64,000 nt of DNA. It comes from Eutreptiella sp. 'Long Island Sound 2002' (lineage: Eukaryota > Euglenozoa > Euglenophyceae > Eutreptiales > Eutreptiaceae). Made by a program: the position numbers and the translations under genes. Of the stretch, positions 7,631 to 21,224 are shown piece by piece. The notes below the pieces were generated by a model. That model saw only the letters and a program-made list of their open reading frames with translations, was not told where the DNA came from and ran no database searches. The DNA lies in contig OZ038382.1 in the NCBI GenBank assembly GCA_964036045.1, forward strand, positions 41,432,090 to 41,496,089, in the 5' to 3' direction. Within the stretch, counting starts at the first letter, position 1; the number at the start of each line of letters is the position of its first letter.

Positions 7631-10600
7631 GTGTCGGCAAGTATCACCACACTTCATTATGAAAGCACCTGGCTCTCACACCAAGCCATACCATACCATG
7701 CCAAGCCAAGCCAGCCATGCCTTGGCTTGACGAGACGAGGCGAGCGAGCGCGCGCGCGCGGGGGTGGCGGGGGGTGCAATGGCAGTGTGGGTGTGTGGTG
7801 GCAGTGGACCAGAGCGAAAACTTCAACGGGTAGGGCGAAAGGTGCCACTTTACGAAAGCACGCGTACAGCCTAGCCAACCACCACGCAGCAACCTGAAAA
7901 TCCAATAAATGTGGCGTACCAAAATGAAACTTTTTTGCAAAAATATGGAACATGCCCCTTCTAAATTTTCTTCTAATGCCTTCCCGGAACGCTGAAGGGG
8001 GAGCTGCAATAACTTGACAGAAAGTCCCGAATTCAATTTTGAGATATTGTGTCGGCAAGTATCACCGCACTTCATTATGAAAGCACCTGGCTCTCACACC
8101 AAGCCATACCATACCATGCCAAGCCAAGCCAGCCATGCCTTGGCTTGACGAGACGAGGCGAGCGAGCGCGCGCGCGCGGGGGTGGCGGGGGGTGCAATGG
8201 CAGTGTGGGTGTGTGGTGGCAGTGGACCAGAGCGAAAACTTCAACGGGTAGGGCGAAAGGTGCCACTTTACGAAAGCACGCGTACAGCCTACCCAACCAC
8301 CACGCAGCAACCTGAAAATCCAATAAATGTGGCGTACCAAAATGAAACTTTTTTGCAAAAATATGGAACATGCCCCTTCTAAATTTTCTTCTAATGCCTT
8401 CCCGGAACGCTGAAGGGGGAGCTGCAATAACTTGACAGAAAGTCCCGAATTCAATTTTGAGATATTGTGTCAGCAAGTATCACCACACTTCATTATGAAA
8501 GCACCTGGCTCTCACACCAAGCCATACCATACCATGCCAAGCCAAGCCAGCCATGCCTTGGCTTGGAGAGACGAGGCGAGCGAGCGCGCGCGCGCGGGGG
8601 TGGCGGGGGGTGCAATGGCAGTGTGGGTGTGTGGTGGCAGTGGACCAGAGCGAAAACTTCAACGGGTAGGGCGAAAGGTGCCACTTTACGAAAGAACGGG
8701 TACAAGCTAGCCAACCACCACGCAGCAACCTGAAAATCCAATAAATGCGGCGTACCAAAATGAAACTTTTTTGCAAAAATATGGAACATGCCCCTTCTAA
8801 ATTTTCTTCTAATGCCTTCCCGGAACGCTGAGGGGGAGCTGCAATAACTTGACAGAAAGTCCCGAATTCAATTTTGAGATATTGTGTCCGCAAGTATCAC
8901 CACACTTCATTATGAAAGCACCTGGCTCTCACACCAAGCCATACCATACCATGCCAAGCCAAGCCAGCCATGCCTTGGCTTGACGAGACGAGGCGAGCGA
9001 GCGCGCGCGCGCGGGGGTGGCGGGAAGTGCAATGGCAGTGTGGGTGTGTGGTGGCAGTGGACCAGAGCGAAAACTTCAACGGGTAGGGCGAAAGGTGCCA
9101 CTTTACGAAAGCACGCGTACAGCCTAGCCAACCACCACGCAGCAACCTGAAAATCCAATAAATGTGGCGTACCAAAATGAAACTTTTTTGCAAAAATATG
9201 GAACATGCCCCTTCTAAATTTTCTTCCAATGCCTTCCCGGAACGCTGAAGGGGGAGCTGCAATAACTTGACAGAAAGTCCCGAATTCAATTTTGAGATAT
9301 TGTGTCGGCAAGTATCACCACACTTCATTATGAAAGCACCTGGCTCTCACACCAAGCCATACCATACCATGCCAAGCCAAGCCAGCGATGCCTTGCCTTG
9401 ACGAGACGGGGCGAGCGAGCGCGCGCGCGCGGGGGTGGCGGGGGGTGCAATGGCAGTGTGGATGTGTGGTGGCAGTCAACCAGAGCGAAAACTTCAACGG
9501 GTAGGGCGAAAGGTGCCACTTTACGAGAGCACGCGTACAGCCTAGCCAACCACCACGCAGCAACCTGAAAATCCAATAAATGTGGCGTACCAAAATGAAA
9601 CTTTTTTGCAAAAATATGGAACATGCCCCTTCTGAATTTTCTTCTAATGCCTTCCCGGAACGCTGAAGGGGGAGCTGCAATAACTTGACAGAAAGTCCCG
9701 AATTCAATTTTGAGATATTGTGTCGGCAAGTATCACCACACTTCATTATGAAAGCACCTGGCTCTCACATCAAGCCATACCATACCATGCCAAGCCAAGC
9801 CAGCCATGCCTTGGCTTGACGAGACGAGGCGAGCGAGCGCGCGCGCGCGGGGGTGGCGGGGGGTGCAATGGCAGTGTGGGTGTGTGGTAGCAGTGGACCA
9901 GAGCGAAAACTTCAACGGGTAGGGCGAAAGGTGCCACTTTACGAAGGCACGCGTACAGCCTAGCCAACCACCACGCAGCAACCTGAAAATCCAATAAATG
10001 TGGCGTACCAAAATGAACCTTTTTTGCAAAAATATGGAACATGCCCCTTCTAAATTTTCTTCTAATGCCTTCCCGGAACGCTGAAGGGGGAGCTGCAACA
10101 ACTTGACAGAAAGTCCCGAATTCAATTTTGAGATATTGTGTCGGCAAGTATCACCACACTTCATTATGAAAGCACCTGGCTCTCACACCAAGCCATACCA
10201 TACCATGCCAAGCCAGGCCAGCCATGCCTTGGCTTGACGACACGAGGCGAGCAAGCGCGCGCGCGCGGGGGTGGCGGGGGGTGCAATGGCAGTGTGGGTG
10301 TGTGGTGGCAGTGGACCAGAGCGAAAACTTCAACGGGTAGGGCGAAAGGTGCCACTTTACGAAAGCACGCGTACAGCCTAGCCAACCACCACGCAGCAAC
10401 CTGAAAATCCAATAAATGTGGCGTACCAAAATGAAACTTTTTTGCAAAAATATGGAACATGCCCCTTCTAAATTTTCTTCTAATGCCTTCCCGGAACGCT
10501 GAAGGGGGAGCTGCAATAACTTGACAGAAAGTCCCGAATTCATTTTTGAGATATTGTGTCGGCAAGTATCACCACACTTCATTATGAAAGCACCTGGCTC

Positions 10601-13600
10601 TCACACCAAGCCATACAATACCATGCCAAGCCAAGCCAGCCATGCCTTGGCTTGACGAGACGAGGCGAGCGAGCGCGCGCGCGCGGGGGTGGCGGGGGGT
10701 GCAATGGCAGTGTGGGTGTGTGGTGGCAGTGGACCAGAGCGAAAACTTCAACGGGTAGGGCGAAAGGTGCCACTTTACGAAAGCACGCGTACAGCCTAGC
10801 CAACCACCACGCAGCAACCTGAAAATCCAATAAATGTGGCGTACCAAAATGAAACTTTTTTGCAAAAATATGGAACATGCCCCTTCTAAATTTTCTTCTA
10901 ATGCCTTCCCGGAACGCTGAAGGGGGAGCTGCAATAACTTGACAGAAAGTCCCGAATTCAATTTTGAGATATTGTGTCGGCAAGTATCACCACACTTCAT
11001 TATGAAAGCACCTGGCTCTCACACCAAGCCTTACCATACCATGCCAAGCCAAGCCAGCCATGCCTTGGCTTGACGAGACGGGGCGAGCGAGCGCACGCGC
11101 GCGGGGGTGGCGGGGGGTGCAATGGCAGTGTGGGTGTGTGGTGGCAGTCAACCAGAGCAAAACTTCAACGGGTAGGGCGAAAGGTGCCACTTTACGAAAG
11201 CACGCGTACAGCCTAGCCAACCACCACGCAGCAACCTGAAAATCCAATAAATGTGGCGTACCAAAATGAAACTTTTTTGCAAAAATATGGAACATCCCCC
11301 TTCTAATCTTTCTTCTAATGCCTTCCCGGAACGCTGAAGGGGGAGCTGCAATAACTTGACAGAAAGTCCCGAATTCAATTTTGAGATATTGTGTCGGCAA
11401 GTATCACCACACTTCATTATGAAAGCACCTGGCTCTCACACCAAGCCATACCATACCATGCCAAGCCAAGCCAGCCATGCCTTGGCTTGACGGGACGAGG
11501 CGAGCGAGCGCGCGCGCGCGGGGGTGGCGGGGGGTGCAATGGCAGTGTGGGTGTGTGGTGGCAGTGGACCAGAGCGAAAACTTCAACGGGTAGGGCGAAA
11601 GGTGCCACTTTACGAAAGCACGCGTACAGCCTAGCCAACCACCACGCAGCAACCTGAAAATCCAATAAATGTGGCGTACCAAAATGAAACTTTTTTGCAA
11701 AAATATGGAACACGCCCCTTCTAAATTTTCTTCTAATGCCTTCCCGGAACGCTGAAGGGGGAGCTGCAATAACTTGACAGAAAGTCCCGAATTCAATTTT
11801 GAGATATTGTGTCGGCAAGTATCACCACACTTCATTATGAAAGCACCTGGCTCTCAAACCAAGCCATACCATACCATGCCAAGCCAAGCCAGCCATGCCT
11901 TGGCTTGACGAGACGAGGCGAGCGAGCGCGCGCGCGCGGGGGTGGCGGGGGTTGCAATGGCAGTGTGGGTGTGTGGTGGCAGTGGACCAGAGCGAAAACT
12001 TCAACGGGTAGGGCGAAAGGTGCCACTTTACGAAAGCACGTGTACAGCCTAGCCAACCACCACGCAGCAACCTGAAAATCCAATAAATGTGGCGTACCAA
12101 AATGAAACTTTTTTGCAAAAATATGGAACATGCCCCTTCTAAATTTTCTTCTAATGCCTTCCCGGAACGCTGAAGGGGGAGCTGCAATAACTTGACAGAA
12201 AGTCCCGAGTTCAATTTTGAGATATTGTGTCGGCAAGTATCACCACACTTCATTATGAAAGCACCTGGCTCTCACACCAAGCCATACCATACCATGCCAA
12301 GCCAAGCCAGCCATGCCTTGGCTTGACGAGACGAGGCGAGCGAGCGCGCGCGCGGGGGGGTGGCGGGGGGTGCAATGGCAGTGTGGGTGTGTGGTGGCAG
12401 TGGACCAGAGCGAAAACTTCAACGGGTAGGGCGAAAGGTGCCACTTTACGAAAGCACGCGTACAGCCTAGCCAACCACCACGCAGCAACCTGAAAATCCA
12501 ATAAATGTGGCGTACCAAAATGAAACTTTTTTGCAAAAATATGGAACATGCCCCTTCTAAATTTTCTTCTAATGCCTTCCCGGAACGCTGAAGGGGGAGC
12601 TGCAATAACTTGACAGAAAGTCCCGAATTCAATTTTGAGATATTGTGTCGGCAAGTATCACCACACTTCATTGTGAAAGCACCTGGCTCTCACACCAAGC
12701 CATACCATACCATGCCAAGCCAAGCCAGCCATGCCTTGGCTTGACGAGACGGAGCGAGCGAGCACGCGCGCGCGGGGGTGGCGGGGGGTGCAATGGCAGT
12801 GTGGGTGTGTGGTGGCAGTGGACCAGAGCGAAAACTTCAACGGGTAGGGCGAAAGGTGCCACTTTACGAAAGCACGCGTACAGCCTAGCCAACCACCACG
12901 CAGCAACCTGAAAATCCAATAAATGTGGCGTACCAAAATGAAACTTTTTTGCAAAAATATGGAACATGCCCCTTCTAAATTTTCTTCTAATGCCTTCCTG
13001 GAACGCTGAAGGGGGAGCTGCAATAACTTGACAGAAAGTCCCGAATTCAATTTTGAGATATTGTGTCGGCAGGTATCACCACACTTCATTATGAAAGCAC
13101 CTGGCTCTCACACCAAGCCATACCATACCATGCCAAGCCAAGCCAGCCATGCCTTGGCTTGACGAGACGAGGCGAGCGAGCGCGCGCGCGCGGGGGTGGC
13201 GGGGGGTGCAATGGCAGTGTGGGTGTGTGGTGGCAGTGGACCAGAGCGAAAACTTCAACGGGTAGGGCGAAAGGTGCCACTTTACGAAAGCACGCGTACA
13301 GCCTAGCCAACCACCACGCAGCAACCTGAAAATCCAATAAATGTGGCGTACCAAAATGAAACTTTTTTGCGAAAATATGGAACATGCCCCTTCTAAATTT
13401 TCTTCTAATGCCTTCCCGGAACGCTGAAGGGGGAGCTGCAATAACTTGACAGAAAGTCCCGAATTCAATTTTGAGATATTGTGTCGGCAAGTATCACCAC
13501 ACTTCATTATGAAAGCACCTGGCTCTCACACCAAGCCATACCATACTATGCCAAGCCAAGCCAGCCATGCCTTGGCTTGACGAGACGAGGCGAGCGAGCG

Positions 13601-16408
13601 CGCGCGCGCGGGGGTGGCGGGGGGTGCAATGACAGTGTGGGTGTGTGGTGGCAGTGGACCAGAGCGAAAACTTCAACGGGTAGGGCGAAAGGTGCCACTT
13701 TACGAAAGCACGCGTACAGCCTAGCCAACCACCACGCAGCAACCTGAAAATCCAATAAATGTGGCGTACCAAAATGAAACTTTTTTGCAAAAATATGGAA
13801 CATGCCCCTTCTAAATTTTCTTCTAATGCCTTCCCGGAACGCTGAAGGGGGAGCTGCAATAACTTGACAGAAAGTCCCGAATTCAATTTTGAGATATTGT
13901 GTCGGCAAGTATCACCACACTTCATTATGAAAGCACCTGGCTCTCACACCAAGCCATACCATACCATGCCAAGCCAAGCCAGCCATGCCTTGGCTTGACG
14001 AGACGAGGCGAGCGAGCGCGCGCGCGCGGGGGTGGCGGGGGGTGCAATGGCAGTGTGGCTGTGTGGTGGCAGTGGACCAGAGCGAAAACTTCAACGGGTA
14101 GGGCGAAAGGTGCCACTTTACGAAAGCACGTGTACAGCCTAGCCAACCACCACGCAGCAACCTGAAAATCCAATAAATGTGGCGTACCAAAATGAAATAT
14201 TTTTGCAAAAATATGGAACATGCCCCTTCTAAATTTTCTGCCAATGCCTTCCCGGAACGCTGAAGGGGGAGCTGCAATAACTTGACAGAAAGTCCCGAAT
14301 TCAATTTTGAGATATTGTGTCGGCAAGTATCACCACACTTTATTATGAAAGCACCTGGCTCTCACACCAAGCCATACCATACCATGCCAAGCCAAGCCAG
14401 CCATGCCTTAGCTTGACGAGACGAGGCGAGCGAGCGCGCGCGCGCGGGGGTGGCGGAGGGTGCAATGGCAGTGTGGGTGTGTGGTGGCAGTGGACCAGAG
14501 CGAAAACTTCAACGGGTAGGGCGAAAGGTGCCACTTTACGAATACACGCGTACAGCCTAGCCAACCACCACGCAGCAACCTGAAAATCCAATAAATGTGG
14601 CGTACCAAAATGAAACTTTTTTGCAAAAATATGGAACATGCCCCTTCTAAACTTTCTTCTAATGCCTTCCCGGAACGCTGAAGGGGGAGCTGCAATAACT
14701 TGACAGAAAGTCCCGAATTCAATTTTGAGATATTGTGTCGGCAAGTATCACCACACTTCATTATGAAAGCACCTGGCTCTCACACCAAGCCATACCATAC
14801 CATGCCAAGCCAAGCCAGCCATGCCTTGGCTTGACGAGACGAGGCGAGCGAGCGCGCGCGCGCGGGGCCGGCGGGGGGTGCAATGGCAGTGTGGGTGTGT
14901 GGTGGCAGTGGACCAGAGCGAAAACTTCAACGGGTAGGGCGAAAGGTGCAACTTTACGAAAGCACGCGTACAGCCTAGCCAACCACCACGCAGCAACCTG
15001 AAAATCCAATAAATGTGGCGTACCAAAATGAGACTTTTTTGCAAAAATATGGAACATGCCCCTTCTAAATTTTCTTCTAATGCCTTCCCGGAACGCTGAA
15101 GGGGGAGCTGCAATAACTTGACAGAAAGTCCCGAATTCAATTTTGAGATATTGTGTCGGCAAGTATCACCACACTTCATTATGAAAGCACCTGGCTCTCA
15201 CACCAAGCCATACCATACCATGCCAAGCCAAGCCAGCCATGCCTTGGCTTGACGAGACGAGGCGAGCGAGCGCGCGCGCGCGGGGGTGGCGGGGGGTGCA
15301 ATGGCAGTGTGGGTGTGTGGTGGCAGTGGACCAGAGCGAAAACTTCAACGGGTAGGGCGAAAGGTGCCACTTTACGAAAGCACGCGTACAGCCTAGCCAA
15401 CCACCACGCAGCAACCTGAAAATCCAATAAATGTGGCGTACCAAAATGAATCTTTTTTGCAAAAATATGGAACATTCCCACTTCTAAATTTTCTTCTAAT
15501 GCCTTTCCGGAACGCTGAAGGGGGAGCTGCAATAACTTGACAGAAAGTCCCGAATTCGATTTTGAGATATTGTGTCGGCAAGTATCACCACACTTCATTA
15601 TGAAAGCACCTGGCTCTCACACCAAGCCATACCATACCATGCCAAGCCAAGCCAGCCATGCCTTGGCTTGACGAGACGAGGCGAGCGAGCGCGCGCGCGC
15701 GGGGGTGGCGGGGGGTGCAATGGCAGTGTGGGTGTGTGGTGGCAGTGGACCAGAGCGAAAACTTCAACGGGTAGGGCGAAAGGTGCCACTTTACGAAAGT
15801 ACGCGTACAGCCTAGCAAACCACCACGCAGCAACCTGAAAATCCAATAAATGTGGCGTACCAAAATGAAACTTTTTTGCAAAAATATGGAACATGCCCCT
15901 TCTAAATTTTCTTCTAATGCCTTCCCGGAACGCTGAAGGGGGAGCTGCAATAACTTGACAGAGAGTCCCGAATTCAATTTTGAGATATTGTGTCGGCAAG
16001 TATCACAACACTTCATTATGAAAGCACCTGGCTCTCACACCAAGCCATACCATACCATGCCAAGCCAAGCCAGCCATGCCTTGGCTTGACGAGACGGGGC
16101 GAGCGAGCACGCGCGCGCAGGGGTGGCGGGGGGTGCAATGGCAGTGTGGGTGTGTGGTGGCAGTCAACCAGAGCGGAAACTTCAACGGCTAGGCCGAAAG
16201 GTGCCACTTTACAAAAAGCACGCGTACAGCCTAGCCAACCACCACGCAGCAACCTGAATATCCAATAAATGTGGCGTACCAAAATGAAACTTTTTTGCAA
16301 AAATATGGAACATGCCCCTTCTAAATTTTCTTCTAATGCCTTCCCGGAACGCTGAAGGGGGAGCTGCAATAACTTGACAGAAAGTCCCGAATTCAATTTT
16401 GAGATATT
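7631..16408 (+). repeat. 21 satellite monomers with scattered private variants
   Basis: Units start at 7631, 8049, 8467, 8884, 9302 and so on to 15990. A recognisable variant type with GACGGGGCG plus GCAGTCAACC occurs at 9302, 10974 and 15990. Unit 8467 has GGCTTGGAGAG and AAAGAACGGGTACAAGC. Unit 10138 has GACACGAGGCGAGCAAGCG. Unit 14317 has GAATACACGCG, shared with the distant unit 2155. Unit 15153 has a 1-bp insertion (ACATTCCCACTTC). Unit 15990 is among the most diverged (CGGCTAGGCCG, TTTACAAAAAGC, CTGAATATCC). No gene or other element is visible. Confidence 0.92.
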
Positions 16409-17662
16409 GTGTCGGCAAGTATCACCACACTTCATTATGAAAGCACCTGGCTCTCAGACCAAGCCATACCATACCATGCCAAGCCAAGCCAGCCATGCCT
16501 TGGCTTGACGAGACGAGGCGAGCGAGCGCGCGCCCGCGGGGGTGGCGGGGGGTGCAATGGCAGTGTGGGTGTGTGGTGGCAGTGGACCAGAGCGAAAACT
16601 TCAACGGGCAGGGCGAAAGGTGCCACTTTACGAAAGCACGCGTACAGCCTAGCCAACCACCACGCAGCAACCTGAAAATCCAATAAATGTGGCGTACCAA
16701 AATGAAACTTTTTTGCAAAAATATGGAACATGCCCCTTCTAAATTTTCTTCTAATGCCTTCCCGGAACGCTGAAGGGGGAGCTGCAATAACTTGACAGAA
16801 AGTCCCGAATTCAATTTTGAGATATTGTGTCGGCAAGTATCACCACACTTGATTATGAAAGCACCTGGCTCTCACACCAAGCCATACCATACCATGCCAA
16901 GCCAAGCCAGCCATGCCTTGGCTTGACGAGACGGGGCGAGCGAGCGCGCGCGCGCGGGGGTGGCGGGGGGTGCAATGGCAGTGTGGGTGTGTGGTGGCAG
17001 TCAACCAGAGCGAAAACTTCAACGGGTAGGGCGAAAGGTGCCACTTTACGAAAGCACGCGTACAGCCTAGCCAACCACCACGCAGCAACCTGAAAATCCA
17101 ATAAATGTGGCGTACCAAAATGAAACTTTTTTGCAAAAATATGGAACATGCCCCTTCTAAATTTTCTTCTAATGCCTTCCCGGAACGCTGAAGGGGGAGC
17201 TGCAATCACTTGACAGAAAGTCCCGAATTCAATTTTGAGATATTGTGTCGGCAAGCATCACCACACTTCATTATGAAAGCACCTGGCTCTCACACCAAGC
17301 CATACCATACCATGCCAAGCCAAGCCAGCCATGCCTTGGCTTGACGAGACGAGGCGAGCGAGCGCGCGCGCGCGGGGGTGGCGAGGGGTGCAATGGCAGT
17401 GTGGGTGTGTGGTGGCAGTGGACCAGAGCGAAAACTTCAACGGGTAGGGCGAAAGGTGCCACTTTACGAAAGCACGCGTACAGCCTAGCCAACCACCACG
17501 CAGCAACCTGAAAATCCAATAAATGTGGCGTACCAAAATGAAACTTTTTTGCAAAAATATGGAACATGCCCCTTCTAAATTTTCTTCTAATGCCTTCCCG
17601 GAACGCTGAAGGGGGAGCTGCAATAACTTGACAGAAAGTCCCGAATTCAATTTTGAGATATT
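16409..17662 (+). repeat. Three monomers related to the 3-unit higher-order repeat
   Basis: Unit 16409 carries CTCAGACC, GCGCGCCCGCGGGGG and AACGGGCAGGG. All three recur in unit 19753, 3344 bp (eight units) away. Unit 16827 is of the GACGGGGCG / GCAGTCAACC type that also follows at 20589. Unit 17245 has GCAAGCATC and GCGAGGGGTG. Confidence 0.8.
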
Positions 17663-18916
17663 GTGTCGGCAAGTATCACCACACTTCATTATGAAAGCAC
17701 CTGGCTCTCACACCAAGCCATACCATACCATGCCAAGCCAAGCCAGCCATGCCTTGGCTTGACGAGACGAGGCGAGCGAGCGCGCGCGCGCGGGGGTGGC
17801 GGGGGGTGCAATGGCAGTGTGGGTGTGTGGTGGCAGTGGACCAGAGCGAAAACTTCAGCGGGTAGGGCGAAAGGTGCCACTTTACGAAAACACGCGTACA
17901 GCCTAGCCAACCACCACGCAGCAACCTGAAAATCCAATAAATGTGGCGTACCAAAATGAAACTTTTTTGCAAAAATATGGAACATGCCCCTTCTAAATTT
18001 CCTTCTAATGCCTTCCCGGAACGCTGAAGGGGGAGCTGCAATAACTTGACAGAAAGTCCCGAATTCAATTTTGAGATATTGTGTTGGCAAGTATCACCAC
18101 ACTTCATTATGAAAGCACCTGGCTCTCACACCAAGCCATACCATACCATGCCAAGCCAAGCCAGCGATGCCTTGGCTTGACGAGACGAGGCGAGCGAGCG
18201 CGCGCGCGCGGGGGTGGCGGGGGGTGCAATGGCAGTGTGGGTGTGTGGTGGCAGTGGACCAGAGCGAAAACTTCAACGGGTAGGGCGAAAGGTGCCACTT
18301 TACGAAAGCACGCGTACAGCCTAGCCAACCACCACGCAGCAACCTGAAAATCCAATAAATGTGGCGTACCAAAATGAAACTTTTTTGCAAAAATATGGAA
18401 CATGCCCCTTCTAAATTTTCCTCTAATGCCTTCCCGGAACGCTGAAGGGGGAGCTGCAATAACTTGACAGAAAGTCCCGAATTCAATTTTGAGATATTGT
18501 GTCGGCAAGTATCACCACACTTCATTATGAAAGCACCTGGCTCTCAGACCAAGCCATACCATACCATGCCAAGCCAAGCCAGCCATTCCTTGGCTTGACG
18601 AGACGAGGCGAGCGAGCGCGCGCGCGCGGGGGTGGCGGGGGGTGCAATGGCAGTGTGGGTGTGTGGTGGCAGTGGACCAGAGCGAAAACTTCAACGGGTA
18701 GGGCGAAAGGTGCCACTTTACGAAAGCACGCGTACAGCCTAGCCAACCACCACGCAGCAACCTGAAAATCCAATAAATGTGGCGTACCAAAATGAAACTT
18801 TTTTGCAAAAATATGGAACATGCCCCTTCTAAATTTTCTTCTAATGCCTTCCCGGAACGCTGAAGGGGGAGCTGCAATAACTTGACATAAAGTCCCGAAT
18901 TCAATTTTGAGATATT
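17663..18916 (+). repeat. Three-unit higher-order repeat (1254 bp), copy 1
   Basis: The order is B-C-A. B (17663) has CTTCAGCGGG, GAAAACACGCG and ATTTCCTTC. C (18081) has GTGTTGGCAAG and CAGCGATGCC. A (18499) has CTCAGACC. All markers recur exactly 1254 bp downstream, so the unit of duplication was three monomers. Confidence 0.88.
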
Positions 18917-20170
18917 GTGTCGGCAAGTATCACCACACTTCATTATGAAAGCACCTGGCTCTCACACCAAGCCATACCATACCATGCCAAGCCAAGCCAG
19001 CCATGCCTTGGCTTGACGAGACGAGGCGAGCGAGCGCGCGCGCGCGGGGGTGGCGGGGGGTGCAATGGCAGTGTGGGTGTGTGGTGGCAGTGGACCAGAG
19101 CGAAAACTTCAGCGGGTAGGGCGAAAGGTGCCACTTTACGAAAACACGCGTACAGCCTAGCCAACCACCACGCAGCAACCTGAAAATCCAATAAATGTGG
19201 CGTACCAAAATGAAACTTTTTTGCAAAAATATGGAACATGCCCCTTCTAAATTTCCTTCTAATGCCTTCCCGGAACGCTGAAGGGGGAGCTGCAATAACT
19301 TGACAGAAAGTCCCGAATTCAATTTTGAGATATTGTGTTGGCAAGTATCACCACACTTCATTATGAAAGCACCTGGCTCTCACACCAAGCCATACCATAC
19401 CATGCCAAGCCAAGCCAGCGATGCCTTGGCTTGACGAGACGAAGCGAGCGAGCGCGCGCGCGCGGGGGTGGCGGGGGGTGCAATGGCAGTGTGGGTGTGT
19501 GGTGGCAGTGGACCAGAGCGAAAACTTCAACGGGTAGGGCGAAAGGTGCCGCTTTACGAAAGCACGCGTACAGCCTAGCCAACCACCACGCAGCAACCTG
19601 AAAATCCAATAAATGTGGCGTACCAAAATGAAACTTTTTTGCAAAAATATGGAACATGCCCCTTCTAAATTTTCTTCTAATGCCTTCCCGGAACGCTGAA
19701 GGGGGAGCTGCAATAACCTGACAGAAAGTCCCGAATTCAATTTTGAGATATTGTGTCGGCAAGTATCACCACACTTCATTATGAAAGCACCTGGCTCTCA
19801 GACCAAGCCATACCATACCATGCCAAGCCAAGCCAGCCATGCCTTGGCTTGACGAGACGAGGCGAGCGAGCGCGCGCCCGCGGGGGTGGCGGGGGGTGCA
19901 ATGGCAGTGTGGGTGTGTGGTGGCAGTGGACCAGAGCGAAAACTTCAACGGGCAGGGCGAAAGGTGCCACTTTACGAAAGCACGCGTACAGCCTAGCCAA
20001 CCACCACGCAGCAACCTGAAAATCCAATAAATGTGGCGTACCAAAATGAAACTTTTTTGCAAAAATATGGAACATGCCCCTTCTAAATTTTCTTCTAATG
20101 CCTTCCCGGAACGCTGAAGGGGGAGCTGCAATAACTTGACCGAAAGTCCCGAATTCAATTTTGAGATATT
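18917..20170 (+). repeat. Three-unit higher-order repeat (1254 bp), copy 2
   Basis: The order is B (18917), C (19335), A (19753), with the same markers as copy 1. Copy 2 adds its own changes: GACGAAGCGAGCG, GTGCCGCTTT and AACCTGAC in C, and GCGCCCGCGGGG and GGGCAGGG in A. Those last two are shared with unit 16409 and not with 18499, so A of copy 2 exchanged sequence with, or descends from, a 16409-like unit. Confidence 0.88.
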
Positions 20171-21024
20171 GTGTCGGCAAGTATCACCACACTTCATTAT
20201 GAAAGCACCTGGCTCTCACACCAAGCCATACCATACCATGCCAAGCCAAGCCAGCGATGCCTTGGCTTGACGAGACGAGGCGAGCGAGCGCGCGCGCGCG
20301 GGGGTGGCGGGGGGTGCAATGGCAGTGTGGGTGTGTGGTGGCAGTGGACCAGAGCGAAAACTTCAACGGGTAGGGCGAAGGGTGCCACTTTACGAAAGCA
20401 CGTGTACAGCCTAGCCAACCACCACGCAGCAACCTGAAAATCCAATAAATGTGGCGTACCAAAATGAAACTTTTTTGCAAAAATATGGAACATGCCCCTT
20501 CTAAATTTTCTTCTAATGCCTTCCCAGAACGCTGAAGGGGGAGCTGCAATAACTTGACAGAAAGTCCCGAATTCAATTTTGAGATATTGTGTCGGCAAGT
20601 ATCACCACACTTCATTATGAAAGCACCTGGCTCTCACACCAAGCCATACCATACCATGCCAAGCCAAGCCAGCCATGCCTTGGCTTGACGAGACGGGGCG
20701 AGCGAGCGCGCGCGCGCGGGGGTGGCGGGGGGTGCAATGGCAGTGTGGGTGTGTGGTGGCAGTCAACCAGAGCGAAAACTTCAACGGGTAGGGCGAAAGG
20801 TGCCACTTTACGAAAGCACGCGTACAGCCTAGCCAACCACCACGCAGCAACCTGAAAATCCAATAAATGTGGCGTACCAAAATGAAACTTTTTTGCAAAA
20901 ATATGGAACATGCCCCTTCTAAATTTTCGTCTAATGCCTTCCCGGAACGCTGAAGGGGGAGCTGCAATAACTTGACAGAAAGTCCCGAATTCAATTTTGA
21001 GATATTGTGTCGGCAAGTATCACC
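20171..21024 (+). repeat. Two monomers and the start of a third before the gap
   Basis: Unit 20171 is C-like (CAGCGATGCC) but lacks GTGTTGG. It has CGAAGGGTG, CACGTGTAC and CCCAGAACG. Unit 20589 is of the GACGGGGCG / GCAGTCAACC type. Eighteen bases of the next unit (21007-21024) are visible before the N run. Confidence 0.9.
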
Positions 21025-21224
21025 NNNNNNNNNNNNNNNNNNNNNNNNNNNNNNNNNNNNNNNNNNNNNNNNNNNNNNNNNNNNNNNNNNNNNNNNNNNN
21101 NNNNNNNNNNNNNNNNNNNNNNNNNNNNNNNNNNNNNNNNNNNNNNNNNNNNNNNNNNNNNNNNNNNNNNNNNNNNNNNNNNNNNNNNNNNNNNNNNNNN
21201 NNNNNNNNNNNNNNNNNNNNNNNN
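21025..21224. other. Assembly gap (200 N)
   Basis: Exactly 200 N interrupt the array. The left flank stops 18 bases into a unit. The right flank resumes with ATACCATGCC, which is base 63 of a unit. If both flanks belonged to one unit, only 44 bp would be missing. The N length is therefore a placeholder, and the true gap is 44 bp plus an unknown whole number of 418-bp units. Confidence 0.97.
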
